A DNA stretch of 7,355 nucleotides from Limisphaerales bacterium (GCA_003140275.1 PLJQ01000389.1:18600-25954); one strand, 5' to 3'; counted from the stretch's first letter, positions 1 to 7,001 are shown. The notes: generated by a model not told the origin, from the sequence alone. Translations and numbers: made by a program.

Positions 1-160
1 ATGTTGGATTTGATCCAAACCCATTGAAAAGAAATTTCACCTTTAACGCAACCATGACTGCGATGAAACAAGTCACCCATCGACGACCCGAAGTTCAGCC
101 GATGCCGGATAGATTGACCGTAATCAATTTTTTCAGGACCTGATTGGGCCAACTTCAACC
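1..160. other. Upstream leader region, no confident gene
   Basis: This is the 160 bp ahead of the haem-binding protein, and it is visibly more AT-rich than the genes that follow. It contains a perfect 6+6 base palindrome at 4-18 and an 11-base sequence (49-59) that recurs exactly across the start codon of the next gene (156-166). A 29-codon open frame starts at the ATG at 54 and stops at 141-143. It has no Shine-Dalgarno sequence and no recognisable similarity, so I do not call it a gene. I see no convincing -35/-10 pair. Confidence 0.5.
4..18. repeat. Short perfect inverted repeat (possible operator)
   Basis: The sequence TTGGAT-ttg-ATCCAA is an exact 6-base inverted repeat around a 3-base centre. 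It lies about 145 bp ahead of the start of the haem-binding protein. No T-run follows, so a terminator is unlikely. A dimeric regulator site is possible, but a palindrome this short can arise by chance and only one copy is visible. Confidence 0.25.
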
Positions 161-3100
161 ATGACTTTGAAAGACGCATTCCGTACCGAGGGAACGAGAT
201 TCCGCAATGTAAGGTGCATCGGAGCACTGTCGGTTCTTCTTTTGGCGTACACCGTGGATGCCCAAGTGCCGGAATGGATCTGGCACGACGATCAAGGCGC
301 GCCACAGCCCGGAGAAGTTCGATTCTTTCGCAAACAATTTAACGTCGGGTTCAGGGCGCAGAAGGCCGAACTCACCGCCACCGGCGACGACGAGATCACC
401 GTTTATCTGAACGGTAAGGAGGTCGCGAACAGTTCGGATTGGAAAAAGCCGGTGACCGTCGATGTCACGGGCGCCATGCGCGAAGGCAACAACGCGCTTG
501 CCGTGCGCGGCAAAAACCGCACCGCCGCTTCAGCCGCAATCGTCGTCAAACTCGAGGTCCGTTCGCCGAACATGTCCGGCATATTTGTGGTGACGGACAT
601 TTCGTGGCTGAGTTCGCCCGTCACGACGAATGGTTGGGAAACGCTTGAGTTTGCAGCCGCCGGTTGGACGCGCGTTGTCAGTCTTGGGAAAATGGGCGTC
701 GCGCCTTGGGGTGAAGTGTTCAAGCCGCCGTTGGCAACGCCAGCGGAGGCGTTGACGGTTTTGCCGGGCTTCAAAGCGGAGTTGCTCAAGTCTGCCGCGC
801 CGGGTGAAGGCTCATGGATTTGTATGACCGTGGACAATCGTGGTCGGTTGATCATTTCACCGGAAAAGGACGAAGCTCCGTTGCTGCGCATTACGTTGAC
901 ACCGGAAGGGCAAGTCGCCAAGACGGAAACAATTCCGGCGCCGGTGCGGGCAGCGATGGGGTTGCTCTACGCGCACGACAGCCTTTATCTCAATGGCCAC
1001 GGCCCCAGAGGTGTCGGGCTTTACCGGCTCATCGACAAGAACCAAAACGACCAGTTCGATGCCGACGAAGTCACTTTGTTGAAGAATTTCGAAGGCGACA
1101 CTGAACACGGTTACCACGCAGTTGTGCTTGGTCCGGACGGAATGATTTACGTGATGAACGGCAACCACACGAAAGTCCCACCCGGAGTTGCGGCGGATTC
1201 GCCGCACCAGAATTACGCGGAGGACCTGCTGCTGCCGCGCCAATGGGACGCCCGAGGCCACGCGAAGGGAGTGCTGGCGCCCGGCGACTATGTTTTGCGC
1301 ACGGATGCCGAAGGGAAAAAGTGGGAGCTGCTCTACGGCGGATTCCGCAACACCTACGACTTCGACTTCGCGCCGGATGGTGAAATGTTCACCTTCGACA
1401 GTGATATGGAATGGGACATCGGCGCGCTGTGGTATCGGCCGACGCGCATCTTGCACTGCGTTATCGGCGGCGAATACGGCTGGCGATCCGGCACCGGGAA
1501 GTGGCCGGTCTATTATCCCGACAGTCTGCCGAGTGTCGTCGATGTGGGACTCAGTTCGCCCACGGGCATGAAGTTTGGAACGCGCAGCAATTTCCCTCAA
1601 AAATATCGTGAGGCGCTGTTTGCCGCCGACTGGGCTTACGGAAAAATCTTTGCGGTCCACCTCCAACCGCACGGGGCAAGCTACACCGGCACATTCGAAA
1701 CGTTTTTGAGCGGCCAGCCGCTGGCCGTCGTCGATGTCGAGTTTGGTCACGATGGCGCGATGTATTTCATCGTGGGCGGCTGGAAGATTCAATCCGGCCT
1801 CTACCGTGTCAGCTACGTCGGAGACGCGGTCGGGACGAATCCCATTGCCTCCCAAACGTGGAACACAGACGGAATGGAAGCAAAGCTTGCTGCCGAACAA
1901 CGTGCCATTCGACACCGGCTCGAATCATTCCACGGGAAAAGAAATCCCGGTGCGATTGATTTCGCCTGGCCGTACCTGAACAGCAACGACCGTTGGCTCC
2001 GCTACGCCGCGCGGGTGGCAATCGAATCGCAGGACGTTGCGCTCTGGAGGGAGCGAGCGCTGGAAGAAACTCACGTCAACGCGTCCCTCAACGCACTGCT
2101 CGCCCTGGCGCGCCGGGGCGATCGAAGTCTGCAAGGTGGCCTGCTCCAGAGTCTTGCTCGCCTCCGGGATCAACCGCTCACCGAGGCGCAAGCCCTCGAA
2201 GCGTTGCGCGTGCTGGAACTTTGTTTCATCCGCATGGGCCGACCGGATGACGAAACTGCCGGCGCGGTCGTCAAGACGCTCTCCAGATTTTATCCGGCGC
2301 AAAGCGAATCGCAGAATCGCGAGCTTTGCCAGTTGCTGGTTTACCTCGACGCGCCGGACGTGCTCAACAAAACGCTGGCGCTCATGGCCGCGGCGCTCAC
2401 CCAGGAGGAGCAGATGCACTATGCGTTCGTGCTGCGCAACGTGAAGCGCGGTTGGACGGCGGAACAACGCCGCGTTTACTTCAGTTGGTTTAACAAGGCC
2501 CGGCGCGAATTCAAAGACGGCGCCGGTTTCGCTCCTTACCTTGTCAACATCCGCCAGGACGCAATTGAAACCTTGACCGAAACCGAGCGCGCCGAACTTG
2601 CTTCCATTCTGGAAGATCGCCAGCCGGTGGCCGTCACCATTCCACCGCGTCAGTTCGTGAAAGAATGGACGATGGCCGATCTTGAACCGCTTCTGCCTCA
2701 AGTGGGCAAAGGACATTCATTCACGAAAGCCAAAGAAGCGTTCACTGCGGGTCAGTGTGTGCTCTGCCATCGCGTTGGAAACGAAGGCGGCGCCATCGGC
2801 CCGGACCTCACCGGCGTTTCCGGCCGGTTTGGCCGGCGCGATTTGCTGGATAACATTCTGTTGCCGTCGAAAGTCATTTCCGATCGCTACCAGAGTTTCA
2901 TCATCACCAAGCGCAACGGCGAAGAAGTCAGTGGCTGCATCACCGAGGAAACCGATGAGAAGGTGGTTCTGATCGTGAACCCGATGACTCAGCAACGCGC
3001 GGAAGTGTTGAAGAAAGACATCCAATCGCGCGAGGTTTCCAAGGTCTCGCAAATGCCGGAGGGCCTGCTCAACGTTCTGGGCCGGGAGGAAATCCTCGAC

Positions 3101-3223
3101 TTGCTCGCCTATCTTGAATCAAACGGCCGGCCCGAGTCGCCGGCATCCACCGCATTAAGTCAGTCGCCCGGTCCGATTTCCGAACAGCCTAGCCGCGGAT
3201 CTCGTACAAACAATCTCCGATAA
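161..3223 (+). CDS. PVC-type haem-binding protein: jelly-roll, beta-propeller and CxxCH cytochrome c
   Basis: This is a secreted protein of 1020 residues. Residues 1-34 look like a signal peptide: basic n-region, hydrophobic core at about 20-30, likely cut after VDA at 32-34. Residues 36-185 resemble a galactose-binding-like jelly-roll (WIW at 39-41, VYLNG at 81-85). Residues about 198-552 match the propeller domain of the putative PVC membrane-bound dehydrogenases (TIGR02604/DUF7133 type). They include an EF-hand-like loop at 292-303 with D292, N294, N296, D300 and E303. Residues about 570-840 are helical and HEAT-like. Residues about 855-990 form the TIGR02603-type haem domain, with haem motif C866-V-L-C-H870 and a probable axial ligand M965 in MPEGL. 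By family this should be a periplasmic, possibly sugar-oxidising, electron-transfer protein. The exact substrate is unknown. The ATG at 161 is chosen because it gives a complete signal peptide, although no Shine-Dalgarno sequence precedes it. The last 30 residues are a Ser/Pro-rich tail. The next gene starts 22 bp downstream, so the two are probably co-transcribed. Confidence 0.9.
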   Translation: MTLKDAFRTEGTRFRNVRCIGALSVLLLAYTVDAQVPEWIWHDDQGAPQPGEVRFFRKQFNVGFRAQKAELTATGDDEITVYLNGKEVANSSDWKKPVTVDVTGAMREGNNALAVRGKNRTAASAAIVVKLEVRSPNMSGIFVVTDISWLSSPVTTNGWETLEFAAAGWTRVVSLGKMGVAPWGEVFKPPLATPAEALTVLPGFKAELLKSAAPGEGSWICMTVDNRGRLIISPEKDEAPLLRITLTPEGQVAKTETIPAPVRAAMGLLYAHDSLYLNGHGPRGVGLYRLIDKNQNDQFDADEVTLLKNFEGDTEHGYHAVVLGPDGMIYVMNGNHTKVPPGVAADSPHQNYAEDLLLPRQWDARGHAKGVLAPGDYVLRTDAEGKKWELLYGGFRNTYDFDFAPDGEMFTFDSDMEWDIGALWYRPTRILHCVIGGEYGWRSGTGKWPVYYPDSLPSVVDVGLSSPTGMKFGTRSNFPQKYREALFAADWAYGKIFAVHLQPHGASYTGTFETFLSGQPLAVVDVEFGHDGAMYFIVGGWKIQSGLYRVSYVGDAVGTNPIASQTWNTDGMEAKLAAEQRAIRHRLESFHGKRNPGAIDFAWPYLNSNDRWLRYAARVAIESQDVALWRERALEETHVNASLNALLALARRGDRSLQGGLLQSLARLRDQPLTEAQALEALRVLELCFIRMGRPDDETAGAVVKTLSRFYPAQSESQNRELCQLLVYLDAPDVLNKTLALMAAALTQEEQMHYAFVLRNVKRGWTAEQRRVYFSWFNKARREFKDGAGFAPYLVNIRQDAIETLTETERAELASILEDRQPVAVTIPPRQFVKEWTMADLEPLLPQVGKGHSFTKAKEAFTAGQCVLCHRVGNEGGAIGPDLTGVSGRFGRRDLLDNILLPSKVISDRYQSFIITKRNGEEVSGCITEETDEKVVLIVNPMTQQRAEVLKKDIQSREVSKVSQMPEGLLNVLGREEILDLLAYLESNGRPESPASTALSQSPGPISEQPSRGSRTNNLR

Positions 3224-3245
3224 CCAACCACAAACTGATAAGACC

Positions 3246-3851
3246 ATGAAACTAAACTTCTCTCTGCTCGTTGTTCTACTTCTTGCGTCCAGCTCGTCTC
3301 GCGCCGCCGGACACTGGCAGCCGCTATGGGACGGCAAAACGTTCAACGGCTGGCACATCATCGGCAAAGGCGAGTGGAAAATCGAAGACGGCGCGATCCA
3401 CGGCACACACGCGAAGACCGAAAAAGAGTTCGGCCACCTGGTAACTGACAAAAGCTACAAGGACTTCACCGTGCGGATGAAGTTCAAAGCCCTGAAGGGG
3501 AACAGCGGCCTCTACTTCCGCATCGAGGAGAAGGGCGCGAGCGGTGTGTCCGGGTTTCAGGCGGAAATTGACGAGGCCAAAGACGTTGGCGGGCTTTACG
3601 AAACCAACGGGCGCGCGTGGGTCGTTCAGCCCAAGCCCGAGGACGTGCAGAAATGGTTCAAGCCCGGCGAATGGAACGACATGACCGTGAGCGCGCACGG
3701 CGGGCACATCATCGTGCATGTCAACGGCCACCAGGCCGCGCAGAGGGCAGGTTCGCCCTGCAGATTCACAGCGGACTGGATTGCGACGTTTGGTTCAGGG
3801 ACATGGAAATTTCAATCGATTGAAAGCCCCGCCCGGCCCGGCACGATTTAA
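3246..3851 (+). CDS. Secreted DUF1080 (3-keto-disaccharide hydrolase-like) protein, frameshifted near its C terminus
   Basis: The open frame encodes 201 residues. It begins with a signal peptide (hydrophobic core at 5-14, cut near 20-21). The concanavalin-like DUF1080 fold follows, with the family hallmarks LWDGKTFNGWH (27-37), NSGLYFR (86-92), FQAEIDE (104-110), GLYETNGR (116-123) and EWND (142-145). Family members are linked to hydrolysis or lyase-type cleavage of 3-keto-glycosides in PVC bacteria and Bacteroidetes. The frame is normal up to HVNGH (158-162), after which the reading turns to nonsense and stops at 3849-3851. The expected family ending is present in a different frame from 3731 to a TGA at 3821-3823. 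The lost piece is most simply about 25 bp (some 8 codons plus one base), which would restore a protein of 200 residues. Either the gene is a recent pseudogene or the assembly has a local error. There is no clear ribosome binding site; it probably shares a transcript with the upstream haem protein. Confidence 0.85.
   Translation: MKLNFSLLVVLLLASSSSRAAGHWQPLWDGKTFNGWHIIGKGEWKIEDGAIHGTHAKTEKEFGHLVTDKSYKDFTVRMKFKALKGNSGLYFRIEEKGASGVSGFQAEIDEAKDVGGLYETNGRAWVVQPKPEDVQKWFKPGEWNDMTVSAHGGHIIVHVNGHQAAQRAGSPCRFTADWIATFGSGTWKFQSIESPARPGTI
3731..3823 (+). pseudogene. Out-of-frame true 3' end of the DUF1080 gene
   Basis: Read from 3731, this stretch gives PGRAEGRFALQIHSG followed by LDCDVWFRDMEISID and a TGA stop. 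This is the classic DUF1080 C terminus: the segment after the ...LxDDPGR turn, the ALQ.H strand, and the final D-V-W-F-x-D-x-E-I strand. It is shifted relative to the upstream frame, which carries the gene as far as about 3728. Joining the two frames needs 3n+1 added bases. The family alignment suggests that about eight residues are missing between the VNG strand and PGR. Confidence 0.8.
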
Positions 3852-3898
3852 CCTGGGTGCGTCCTTCCAGCGCGGACCGCGACCGCAACACCGTCTGA
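3852..3898. other. Convergent gap between the left and right blocks
   Basis: This short space separates the ends of two convergent genes; it is 75 bp if the restored DUF1080 stop at 3821-3823 is used. I see no stem-loop with a T-run serving either direction. The only small palindrome is around CGCGGACCGCG. The change from PVC-like genes without ribosome binding sites to high-GC genes of another style happens here, so it is the probable junction if the contig is chimeric. Confidence 0.5.
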
Positions 3899-4735
3899 TC
3901 AGCAACATCGCGCCAGACTTTGCAGATGATCAATCGAACGCCCGGCCTGTTCCACTGTCCCGCATTCCACCGACAGCACGATGTCGCGTCTGGCACGACG
4001 GCAAATCTCAATCACCGCGGGCCAGTCAATCACGCCGTCACCGCAGGCACATCCGACCGGCGTGCCGGTGACCTTGCCGCGCTCGCGTTCTGAGTCTTCG
4101 AGCGAGATGTCCTTCGCGTGCACGTGATGCACGCGTTCGATGACCCGCTCGAGCGCCTCGTAGGGGTCCTCGGCGCCTGCGAGGTAGGCGTTTCCGGTAT
4201 CCCAGTTGACTTGGATCCAGGGCGAGGGGACTAGGTCGGCGATCCGGAGCAGGCCTTCGGAGGTCTTCGTGTAGATGCCGTGCGGCTCGAGGCAGACATA
4301 CACGTCGTGCCGGCCTGCAACGAGCGCGGCCTTCTCGAGCGTGTAGCGCATCACCTCGTGGGCGTGCTCGTCGTCCATCCACTCCGGCTTCACCATCTCG
4401 TCAGTGTTCACGAACCGCGCCTCGACGGCATCCGCCAGCACGATCGCCCGCGTCAGCCTCGGCACCGCTGCTTCCGGCTTCATCAGCGGGCTGTGGCCGC
4501 TGATGCTCGAGACCTTGACGCCGTATCGGTCGCAGATTTCCCTCATCAGGAGTGGGTCCTCCTCCATCGAGAACGAGTGGAAGTAGTGCACTTCGCTCAG
4601 CAGCTCCCAGCCGGTGTGCACCATCGGCTCGATCCATTGGTATCCGAGCTCAGACGCAATCCGCACGCCTTCCTCGAAACCCTTGTCCGCACTGCGGACG
4701 AACTCCATATTCAACGCCACGCGATAGGTGGCCAT
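3899..4735 (-). CDS. TIM-barrel sugar (phosphate) isomerase/epimerase
   Basis: This is a 278-residue protein of the xylose isomerase-like TIM-barrel family (AP endonuclease family 2 fold, PF01261). Members isomerise or epimerise sugars or act on keto-sugars and inositol derivatives, usually with a divalent metal. The likely metal and active-site residues sit at the ends of successive strands: E150 in LEPHG, D179 in NWDTGN, H206 with K208 and D209 in HVHAKD, and E257 in VECG. The start at 4735 is preferred over the ATG at 4741 because GGGAG (4744-4748) lies 8 bases from the former and only 2 from the latter. The length and C terminus look complete. It is the last gene of the importer operon, separated from the binding-protein gene by 81 bp carrying a hairpin. 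An intracellular role converting the imported sugar is inferred from this position. The exact substrate cannot be told; it could equally be an inosose or keto-sugar enzyme. Confidence 0.88.
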   Translation of the reverse strand: MATYRVALNMEFVRSADKGFEEGVRIASELGYQWIEPMVHTGWELLSEVHYFHSFSMEEDPLLMREICDRYGVKVSSISGHSPLMKPEAAVPRLTRAIVLADAVEARFVNTDEMVKPEWMDDEHAHEVMRYTLEKAALVAGRHDVYVCLEPHGIYTKTSEGLLRIADLVPSPWIQVNWDTGNAYLAGAEDPYEALERVIERVHHVHAKDISLEDSERERGKVTGTPVGCACGDGVIDWPAVIEICRRARRDIVLSVECGTVEQAGRSIDHLQSLARCC

Positions 4736-4743
4736 CAACATTG

Positions 4744-4748
4744 CTCCC
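4744..4748 (-). promoter_or_regulatory. Ribosome binding site deciding the isomerase start
   Basis: GGGAG on the minus strand is 8 bases before the ATG at 4735 and 2 bases before the ATG at 4741. Normal spacing therefore selects the second ATG, removing two residues from the longest frame. Confidence 0.6.
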
Positions 4749-4770
4749 GTGACTTGAGTGTGACACCGAC

Positions 4771-4807
4771 CGAGGGAGGAACCCTGGCAAACAGGGCCCC
4801 TCCCTCG
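4771..4807 (-). promoter_or_regulatory. Strong intercistronic hairpin behind the binding-protein gene
   Basis: Minus-strand RNA folds into a long stem. A 9-bp outer arm (4799-4807 with 4771-4779) is perfect. It continues through two G-U pairs (4797-4798 with 4780-4781) into a perfect 5-bp inner arm (4792-4796 with 4782-4786) closed by a 5-base loop. The G-U pairs exist only in the minus-strand transcript, which fits the operon direction. It begins 9 bases after the stop of the sugar-binding protein. No U-run follows, so it is not a classical intrinsic terminator. A REP-like element that protects the upstream message and lowers downstream expression, or an attenuator, is more likely. Confidence 0.7.
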
Positions 4808-4816
4808 ACCACATGG

Positions 4817-5893
4817 CTACTTAGGCGGATTCGCAACCGCCGTGAGTAGCGGCACCGACATGTACTTGTTGACGAGCGCGGGGCTGTTGAACAGCGTCCA
4901 CGGCACCGCCTTGCTGGTGTTGCTCTTGGTGACAAACGCCGTGTAGGAGTAGTACAGCTTGCCGCCGGAGATCTTGTGGTTGAGATACGCGTCGATCAGC
5001 CGGACCGAGTTCAGGCCTTCGAGCGCCGGCGAGTCGGTGTCTGTGGCCTTCAGCCAGCCGGCCTTGACGCCGACGAGGCCGTAGGGCGCACCGTTGCACG
5101 AGACAATGGTGACCTGCTTGTCCTTGTGCGCGGCGACCAGCGCCGTGTGCGCACCGACGGCCATGTCCTCGTTCTCGACGTAGACACCGGCGAGGTTGGG
5201 GTATTGGCCGATGATGTTCTGCATCGCCGTGTAGGCCGCAGGCCGCAGCCAGTGGCCGGTCTGCGTCGTGACGTACTTGATCGCGCCACCGACGCAGGTC
5301 AGTGGCGGGTTACCCGCCGTGACATTACCCGTGCAGCCCAGCCCCGTCAGGAACCCCGTCCGGTAGCCCTCGGCGTCACCACGCCCAAGCTGACCGGTGA
5401 TCACGGCAACCTGACCCTTGACGTGGGCCTTCATGTACGCCCCCACCGGGACGCCGTAGGGGACTAGGTTCACCTGCTCGAACCCGATCACGCCCTTCTG
5501 GTTGATGTACGCGTGCGAGTAGCCGTACATGAGGAAGATCGGCACACCCGCCCGAGAAGCGGCGGCGATCGTCGCTGTCTCAGTCGCCAGCCCAACCGAG
5601 TACCCGTCGATAGCCTTTGCGCCGGCCGCGATCGCGTTCTGTACGTTCGCCAACTCGACGGACGGACTGATGTTCGGGTTCGAATACACCTTCACCGTGT
5701 AGCCTAGCTTCGCCGCTGCTGCCTCTGCACCCTTCAGACCGTACTGGTAATACAAATCCGGCCCGGATAGCAGGAACGCGATCGTTCCCTTGCCGGCCGC
5801 GGCGCCAGCGGGTGCCTGTGTAATGCCCATCACCGCCGCCAACGTGATCGTCGCACAAACGGCGAGGACGATTCGACGTGCTCTCGAGACCAT
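4817..5893 (-). CDS. Sugar ABC transporter substrate-binding protein
   Basis: This is a 358-residue exported binding protein of the periplasmic-binding-protein type 1 fold (Peripla_BP_4, RbsB/XylF-like). Residues 1-33 form a signal peptide: basic MVSRARR, hydrophobic core, AGAAA end. There is no lipobox, because the only early cysteine (C13) lies inside the hydrophobic core. The mature part opens with a beta strand and ligand loop (IAFLLSGPDLYYQYGLKGAE, 38-57). It continues with the inter-domain region TGQLGRGDAEGYRTGF (166-181) and the hinge-region motif VYVENEDMAVGA (237-248). C187 and C200 are close enough to form a disulphide. The start at 5893 is chosen over the longer frame from 5908 because GGAGG lies 8 bases ahead of it. 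The protein should capture a monosaccharide or related polyol for the adjacent permease and ATPase. The ligand cannot be deduced. Confidence 0.92.
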   Translation of the reverse strand: MVSRARRIVLAVCATITLAAVMGITQAPAGAAAGKGTIAFLLSGPDLYYQYGLKGAEAAAAKLGYTVKVYSNPNISPSVELANVQNAIAAGAKAIDGYSVGLATETATIAAASRAGVPIFLMYGYSHAYINQKGVIGFEQVNLVPYGVPVGAYMKAHVKGQVAVITGQLGRGDAEGYRTGFLTGLGCTGNVTAGNPPLTCVGGAIKYVTTQTGHWLRPAAYTAMQNIIGQYPNLAGVYVENEDMAVGAHTALVAAHKDKQVTIVSCNGAPYGLVGVKAGWLKATDTDSPALEGLNSVRLIDAYLNHKISGGKLYYSYTAFVTKSNTSKAVPWTLFNSPALVNKYMSVPLLTAVANPPK

Positions 5894-5900
5894 GTCTCTA

Positions 5901-5906
5901 CCCTCC
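5901..5906 (-). promoter_or_regulatory. Strong ribosome binding site of the sugar-binding protein
   Basis: GGAGGG on the minus strand ends 7 bases before the ATG at 5893. It overlaps the alternative upstream ATG at 5908, which would place the Shine-Dalgarno sequence inside the coding region. It therefore fixes the start, and it is the best ribosome binding site in the window, in line with the high level usually needed for binding proteins. Confidence 0.75.
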
Positions 5907-5996
5907 ATTTGAGTTGTGGAACGTTTTGCTGGAACAGCCTGCCATCGGCTGAGCAGCTGGCGCCCCTTGTAACTGCGTATTTACGTGAGTGTCGCA

Positions 5997-7001
5997 TTAG
6001 CGTTGCGCCCGGGTGACCATGACAGCGATGATGATGATCGCGCCGAGCGCCATCTGCTGGTAGTTGCTGGACAAGCCTGCGAAGACGATCGCGTTCTGGA
6101 CGATGCCGTACAGGGCCACGCCTTGGAGCGAGCGGAACGCGCCTCCCCGCCCACCGAACAGCGCGGTGCCGCCGATTACGGCGCATGCGATCGACTCCAG
6201 CTCGAAGTTCTGCGCCAGGTTGAACGACGCCTCGTTGATCTGACCGGCGAGCACCATCCCGGTGACCCCGACAAGCAGGCCCATGAGCGTGTACAGGTAG
6301 ATCTTGGTGCGCTTCACCGGGATCCCGGACAGATACGCCGCCTCCTCGTTGCCCCCGATCGCATATGCACGCCGCCCCAGCGGCGTCCAGCGCAAGAATG
6401 CGAAGGCGAGCAGGAGCACGACGACGAACGGGATGACCACCGACGGCAACCCGAAGAACGGCAGGCCGGACGGCAGGTAGCCACCGAAGGCCGTGTACAG
6501 TCCCTTCATGTCGTTGACCGGCGCGCCGCCGGTCAGTTGGGTGTCGAGCCCGAACAGGAAGATCGACATTCCCAGGGTGATGATGAACGGATGGGCCCGG
6601 TTCTGGGCGGCGAGCACGCCGTTGACAAATCCGACAGCCGTCGCGGCCGCGATCCCGACGGCGACGGCCAGCAAGAGCGGGTGTCCGTGCTCGAGCAACA
6701 GTCCGGTGACGATGCTCGAGAAGGCAATGTTGTAGCCGACCGAGAGGTCCAGCCCGGCCGAGATCAACAGCACCGTCTGTCCCATCGTCACGATGCCAAG
6801 CGGCGCGATCTGGCTCAGAATGTTCTCGAAGTTGTTGATCGTGAAGTAGCGGTCAGACCGAAACGAGGTGGCCACGACGATCAACACCATCACCGCAACC
6901 GGCCACACGCCGTAGACGTCGACGCCCCGTAGCCGGGCCCGGGCCAGAAGCTTCCGCGGCGCCTGCGGTGCCTCCTTTAGCGCCGACTCAGTGCCACTCA
7001 T
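5997..7001 (-). CDS. Sugar ABC transporter permease, RbsC family
   Basis: This is a 334-residue inner-membrane permease (BPD_transp_2, PF02653) of the ribose/xylose/galactose CUT2 type, length typical. A hydrophilic N-terminal tail (1-30) leads into the first membrane helix (about 31-46). Further hydrophobic segments lie at about 68-82, 93-104, 108-132, 138-152, 187-203, 235-253, 270-284, 295-311 and 316-329. Family motifs are clear: SAGLDLSVG (81-89), HPFIITLGMSIF (137-148), GNEEAAYLSGIPVKRTKI (217-234, the cytoplasmic loop that contacts the ATPase) and ELESIACAVIGGTALFGGRG (267-286). The segment after GGRG (GAFRSLQG) is less usual, where many homologues have G-S/T-V-x-G. Its ATG overlaps the ATPase stop as ATGA, so translation is probably coupled. 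A spacer of about 100 bp separates it from the binding-protein gene. Confidence 0.93.
   Translation of the reverse strand: MSGTESALKEAPQAPRKLLARARLRGVDVYGVWPVAVMVLIVVATSFRSDRYFTINNFENILSQIAPLGIVTMGQTVLLISAGLDLSVGYNIAFSSIVTGLLLEHGHPLLLAVAVGIAAATAVGFVNGVLAAQNRAHPFIITLGMSIFLFGLDTQLTGGAPVNDMKGLYTAFGGYLPSGLPFFGLPSVVIPFVVVLLLAFAFLRWTPLGRRAYAIGGNEEAAYLSGIPVKRTKIYLYTLMGLLVGVTGMVLAGQINEASFNLAQNFELESIACAVIGGTALFGGRGGAFRSLQGVALYGIVQNAIVFAGLSSNYQQMALGAIIIIAVMVTRAQR

Noticed and set aside
54..143. 29-codon frame before the haem-binding protein
   Set aside because: It has no Shine-Dalgarno sequence and no similarity. It is kept only as a low-interest observation because of the 11-base repeat.
857..1915. 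352-codon open frame on the minus strand inside the haem-binding protein gene
   Set aside because: It lies wholly opposite a gene with clear domains. Its product is rich in Arg/Val/His with no recognisable family, typical of an antisense shadow in GC-rich coding DNA.
1925..2716. 263-codon minus-strand frame opposite the helical region of the haem protein
   Set aside because: It shows no ribosome binding site or family motif. The opposite strand continues the same well-supported protein.
4280..4849. 189-codon plus-strand frame opposite the isomerase
   Set aside because: It runs through the isomerase start and the hairpin and has a His/Arg-rich shadow composition. The isomerase motifs are on the minus strand.
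5930..5965. Small inverted repeat CAGCC/GGCTG in the permease to binding-protein spacer
   Set aside because: It has only 5 bp of stem with a 7-base loop and no U-run, which is expected by chance at this GC content.
5830..6186. Minus-strand frame spanning the permease end and the spacer, with an ATG overlapping the permease stop
   Set aside because: The TAATG overlap at 5995-5999 looks like coupling, but the product has no family signal and runs into the binding-protein gene out of frame, past that gene's strong ribosome binding site.
5985..6932. 315-codon open frame on the plus strand across the permease gene
   Set aside because: The product is highly charged (Arg, Asp, Gln, Glu) with no domain, the usual mirror of a hydrophobic permease in high-GC DNA. 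The permease on the other strand is certain.
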